From contig QHTX01000128.1 of assembly GCA_003220975.1 (NCBI GenBank), positions 1-27,685 of the forward strand: 27,685 bases of DNA, written 5' to 3'. A model generated the notes under the pieces. The model saw only the letters and a program-made list of their open reading frames with translations. It searched no databases and was not told the DNA's origin. Source of the stretch: Gemmatimonadota bacterium. GTDB taxonomy: Bacteria; Gemmatimonadota; Gemmatimonadetes; Gemmatimonadales; GWC2-71-9. A program made the position numbers and the translations under genes. Below are positions 25,122-27,685 of this stretch, in pieces (the first letter of the stretch is position 1; each line of letters opens with the position of its first letter).

Positions 25122-26207
25122 TCAGACGAGCAGTGTCAAGATCCTGGACACGATATCGCGGACGGCGTTTGGGTGCCCTCGATCGCGCGCGCGAGCGGCG
25201 AGCGACTCGAGCCGGGGCGGGTCGGCAAGGAGGCCGGTGACGTGGCCGGCGAGCGTGTAGGGGGAAAGGTCTCGCTCTGGCAGGTGGACGGCCGCACCGG
25301 CCTCGGCGAGCGCGCGCGCGTTGTATGACTGGTGGTCGCCGGCCGCTGTCGGCAGGGGCACCAAAATGCCCGCCTTGCCCCACGCGCACAGCTCGGCCAC
25401 CGTAATCGCGCCGGCGCGGGCCACGACGAGGTCCGCCGCGCCGTACACTTCGGTCATGGGGTCGAAGAAGCCGCGCACCACGACGCGCCCTGGCACGGCG
25501 TAACGCGCCAGCGCGGCTGCCTGTGCGGCACCCGTGCCCCACAGCACGTTGACATCGCCGAGCAGGCGGCGCTCGAGCGCCCCCGCCATGGCATAGTTGA
25601 TGGCCCGTGCCCCCTGGCTGCCGCCGAACACGAGCAGGGTCGGCCGCTCCGCGACGAGGCCGAGCTGGCGCGCCGCCGCGGCGCGATCGCCGGGCGCCGG
25701 CGGCCGAATCGGGTTGCCGAGCGCGAATACCTCGGTGCCGCGGCCGGGGCGCAACCGCTCGCGCGCTTCCGGAAAGCCGAGGTGCACCTGCCGGGCGCGC
25801 CGCGCGAGCCAGCGCGTGGTGAGGCCCGGAAATGCGTTCTGCTCCTGCAGCACCGTGGGGATGCCGCGCCGTGCGGCGCGCCACACCACGGGTCCCGCCG
25901 CGTAGCCGCCCGTCCCGATGACGAGCGCGGGTCGTTCGGCATCGAGGACGCGCCCCACCGATCGCCACACCTGTCCGGCGATCAAGGGCCAGCGGAGGTT
26001 CTTCCACCAGCGGCTCCGATAGATGGGCTCGATCGGCAGCAGCGCGTACCGAAACGGGTAGCGCGGCAGCAGCTGCGCCTCGATGCCGCGCTCGGCACCC
26101 ACCAGGACCGGTTCGACATCGGCCCGCGCCGCGGCGAGCGCCTGGGCGAGCGCGAGGGCGGGCATGAGATGGCCGCCGGTGCCACCTCCGGCCAGGAGGA
26201 TTCTCAT
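25122..26207 (-). CDS. murG: UDP-N-acetylglucosamine transferase MurG
   Basis: Peripheral inner-membrane enzyme that adds GlcNAc to lipid I to make lipid II. 361 residues. The G-loop GGGTGGH (7-13) follows MRILLA. Further motifs are VIGTGGYAAGPVV, QEQNAFPG, VFGGSQGARAIN, and the donor-binding VVARAGAITVAELCAWGKAGILVPLP and AAGDHQSYNA. The start at 26207 is set by the conserved MRILLAGGGTGGH. An in-frame extension upstream is translated repeat DNA and is not credible. No Shine-Dalgarno sequence is visible. The 133-bp gap before it holds an inverted repeat. Confidence 0.97.
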   Translation of the reverse strand: MRILLAGGGTGGHLMPALALAQALAAARADVEPVLVGAERGIEAQLLPRYPFRYALLPIEPIYRSRWWKNLRWPLIAGQVWRSVGRVLDAERPALVIGTGGYAAGPVVWRAARRGIPTVLQEQNAFPGLTTRWLARRARQVHLGFPEARERLRPGRGTEVFALGNPIRPPAPGDRAAAARQLGLVAERPTLLVFGGSQGARAINYAMAGALERRLLGDVNVLWGTGAAQAAALARYAVPGRVVVRGFFDPMTEVYGAADLVVARAGAITVAELCAWGKAGILVPLPTAAGDHQSYNARALAEAGAAVHLPERDLSPYTLAGHVTGLLADPPRLESLAARARDRGHPNAVRDIVSRILTLLV

Positions 26208-26221
26208 CGTGGCGATAATTT

Positions 26222-26339
26222 CGGACTGCGGATTGCGGATTGCGGATTTGAGGGGGACAGTTCGATCGGCGATGGCGTAGGCGCGGATCGACGCTCGTCC
26301 GATCCAATCCGCAATCCGCAATCCACAATCCGCAATTGC
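26222..26339. repeat. Inverted pair of period-7 arrays between ftsW and murG
   Basis: Left arm 26222-26249: CGGACTG, CGGATTG, CGGATTG, CGGATTT. Right arm 26305-26339: CAATCCG, CAATCCG, CAATCCA, CAATCCG, CAATTGC. The arms are reverse complements and can form a stem over a 55-nt loop. Inside the loop GATCGG (26264-26269) can pair with CCGATC (26299-26304). It fills almost the whole gap between two genes transcribed in the same direction. It could attenuate or stabilise the operon mRNA. Confidence 0.85.
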
Positions 26340-26340
26340 T

Positions 26341-27447
26341 TCACATCCGCCGCCCTCGTCCGATGCTGACCAAGACCCCCGTGGCCACCAGCGCCACGAA
26401 CAGGCTCGAGCGGCCGTACGAGATGAACGGGAGCGTGATGCCGGTGGCAGGCAGGAGCGCGAGGGTCACCGCCATGTGGAGCGCGGCCGTGACGCCGATC
26501 AATGCAGTGAGGCCCACGGCGAGCAACTGGCCGAACGAGTCGCCCGCGGATCGCGCGATGCGGAAGCCGACCCACACGAAGCTGCCGAACAGCACGAGGA
26601 TCGCGAGCACGCCGAGGAAGCCCCACTCCTCGCCGATGGTCGAAAAGATGAAGTCCGAGTATGCGTAGGGCAGGTAGCCGAGCTTCTGCTGGCCCTGTCC
26701 CAGCCCGACCCCGAAGAACCGGCCGGCCCCGATGCCGACGAGCGACTGGTGCACCTGCCAGGTGGCCTCGGACGGGGCGCTCCCGGGGTTGAGAAACGTG
26801 ACGATGCGCGCCAGCCGGTACTGCGCGCTCGCCACCGCCCCGAACAAGAGCGGGGTGGCGACGACCCCGATCGCGAGAAAGTGCCCGATGCGCGCGCCGG
26901 CGGTGAACAGCACGACGCCGGCGAGCAGCGCCACAAGCAGCGCCATCGAGAGGTTGGGCTCCAGGAAGATGAGCGCGACCAGCGGCGCGATCACGACGAT
27001 GAACGGCAGCAAGCCGTACTGGAAGGTGCGGATGCGCTCCCCCTTCTTCGCCGCCAGCATCGCCGTCCAGACCACGACCGCGAACTTGGTGAGCTCGGAC
27101 GGCTGCACGGTCACGAACCCGAGGTTCACCCAGCGGCGGGCCCCGTTGATGGTCGGCGTAATGCGGTGCGTGAAGGGCAGCAGCGGAATGACGAGCAGCA
27201 CCGCGGCGAGCGCGAGCACCGGCCACGCGGCGCGCTGCCACTTGCGGTAGTCCGTGCGCGCGAGGATGGTCGCGACGATCCCGCCCACCGCCGCGCCGAG
27301 CGCTTGCCGCAACGCGAAGCCCGAGCCGACCTGTCCACCCGAGATCATGACCAGGCTCGACGCCCCGTACACCGCCGCGAGCCCGAACACGACGAGGATC
27401 GCGGCGAGCACCACGAGCAGACGGGTTTCCCAGCGCGTGTCGCTCAC
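26341..27447 (-). CDS. ftsW: SEDS peptidoglycan polymerase FtsW
   Basis: Septal glycosyltransferase of the SEDS family that polymerises lipid II at division. 368 residues from the GTG at 27447 (GTGA overlap with murD). It has about ten membrane spans, the first being LLVVLAAILVVFGLAAVYGASS. Family motifs are NGARRWVNLGFVTVQPSELTKFAVVVW and YSDFIFSTIGEEWGFLG, and the end reads TGITLPFISYGRSSL. The usual ending motif is YGGSS; here Gly is replaced by Arg, a mild oddity. FtsW is preferred to RodA because of the murD-murG-ftsQAZ context. Confidence 0.95.
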   Translation of the reverse strand: MSDTRWETRLLVVLAAILVVFGLAAVYGASSLVMISGGQVGSGFALRQALGAAVGGIVATILARTDYRKWQRAAWPVLALAAVLLVIPLLPFTHRITPTINGARRWVNLGFVTVQPSELTKFAVVVWTAMLAAKKGERIRTFQYGLLPFIVVIAPLVALIFLEPNLSMALLVALLAGVVLFTAGARIGHFLAIGVVATPLLFGAVASAQYRLARIVTFLNPGSAPSEATWQVHQSLVGIGAGRFFGVGLGQGQQKLGYLPYAYSDFIFSTIGEEWGFLGVLAILVLFGSFVWVGFRIARSAGDSFGQLLAVGLTALIGVTAALHMAVTLALLPATGITLPFISYGRSSLFVALVATGVLVSIGRGRRM

Positions 27448-27685
27448 ATCTGCTCCACGAGTTTCCTGAACGTCGTCCCGCGCTCCTCGTAGTTCTTGAA
27501 CATGTCGTAGCTCGAGCACGCGGGAGAGAGCAGCACCGCGTCACCCGGACGCGCGGCACGCCGGGCCCGCGCGACCACGTCGTCGAACGTCGTGCCCCGC
27601 TCGAGCGGCACCTGGCCCTTCAAGTCCTGCTCGACGAGCGGCCCCGACTCGCCGTAAGCGATCACGAGCCGGCACTTCGGCTTGA
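27444..27685 (-). CDS. murD: UDP-N-acetylmuramoylalanine--D-glutamate ligase MurD (C-terminal part)
   Basis: Adds D-glutamate to UDP-MurNAc-L-Ala. Only the last 79 residues are present; the gene continues beyond base 27685. The C-terminal signature AVLLSPACSSYDMFKNYEER followed by GTTFRKLVEQM is diagnostic of MurD. Its TGA stop overlaps the ftsW GTG start. It is the first visible gene of the division and wall cluster in this window. Confidence 0.92.
   Translation of the reverse strand, partial: KPKCRLVIAYGESGPLVEQDLKGQVPLERGTTFDDVVARARRAARPGDAVLLSPACSSYDMFKNYEERGTTFRKLVEQM

Noticed and set aside
26208..26321. N-terminal extension of MurG by 38 residues
   Set aside because: It is translated heptamer repeat; the family starts at MRILLAGGGTGGH.

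Overview
The window is about 27.7 kb of very GC-rich bacterial chromosome with almost no spacer DNA. Nearly every gene is a recognisable housekeeping gene. Many neighbours share a 1-4 base stop/start overlap (GTGA, ATGA, TTGA, TGATG). The gene content (Gram-negative style lipoproteins and an outer-membrane barrel, a murD-ftsW-murG-murC-ftsQ-ftsA-ftsZ cluster without murB or ddl) and base composition suggest a Gemmatimonadota-like or related uncultured phylum. That is an inference, because no rRNA gene is present.

Layout. (1) 1-10500, minus strand: one tightly packed run transcribed alr > deoB > cdd > lipoprotein > outer-membrane barrel > mtaB > miaB > comFB-like > comEC > fbp (cut by the window edge). 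A good sigma70-type promoter lies at 10511-10539, just before alr. (2) 10501-10675: divergent region with that promoter and a regular array of three hairpins. (3) mazG (+), overlapping at its end with convergent asnS (-), which has its own promoter. (4) Two plus-strand genes: a beta-propeller lipoprotein and a small membrane protein. They are separated from recG by a long inverted repeat that probably terminates both sides. (5) 14506-27685, minus strand: murD (partial) > ftsW > murG > murC > ftsQ > ftsA > ftsZ > M23 peptidase > hisA > vWA-like membrane protein > recG. This is the division and cell-wall cluster extended by a histidine gene and a repair helicase.

The genes themselves are ordinary. 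What stands out is the layer of short repeats laid over them. Short tandem arrays with a period of exactly 7 bp occur at eight sites, three of them as inverted pairs. They lie between genes and also in frame inside comEC, mazG and the vWA gene, where the same peptide RERGAGS appears in unrelated proteins. A period-8 array sits in the signal-peptide region of the outer-membrane barrel gene and puts start and body in different frames; adding one unit or removing two would repair it. A second repeat class, 20-bp GC palindromes, is inserted in frame in both mtaB and deoB (shared peptide DPGREPG), with a paired base change that keeps the stem. A perfect 185-bp tandem duplication covers the hisA/vWA gene junction. 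Several genes (alr, asnS, probably murC) have the -10 box only 9-12 bases before the start codon, suggesting leaderless mRNAs.

No tRNA, rRNA, CRISPR array, transposase or phage gene was seen. No gene-free stretch exceeds 300 bases.
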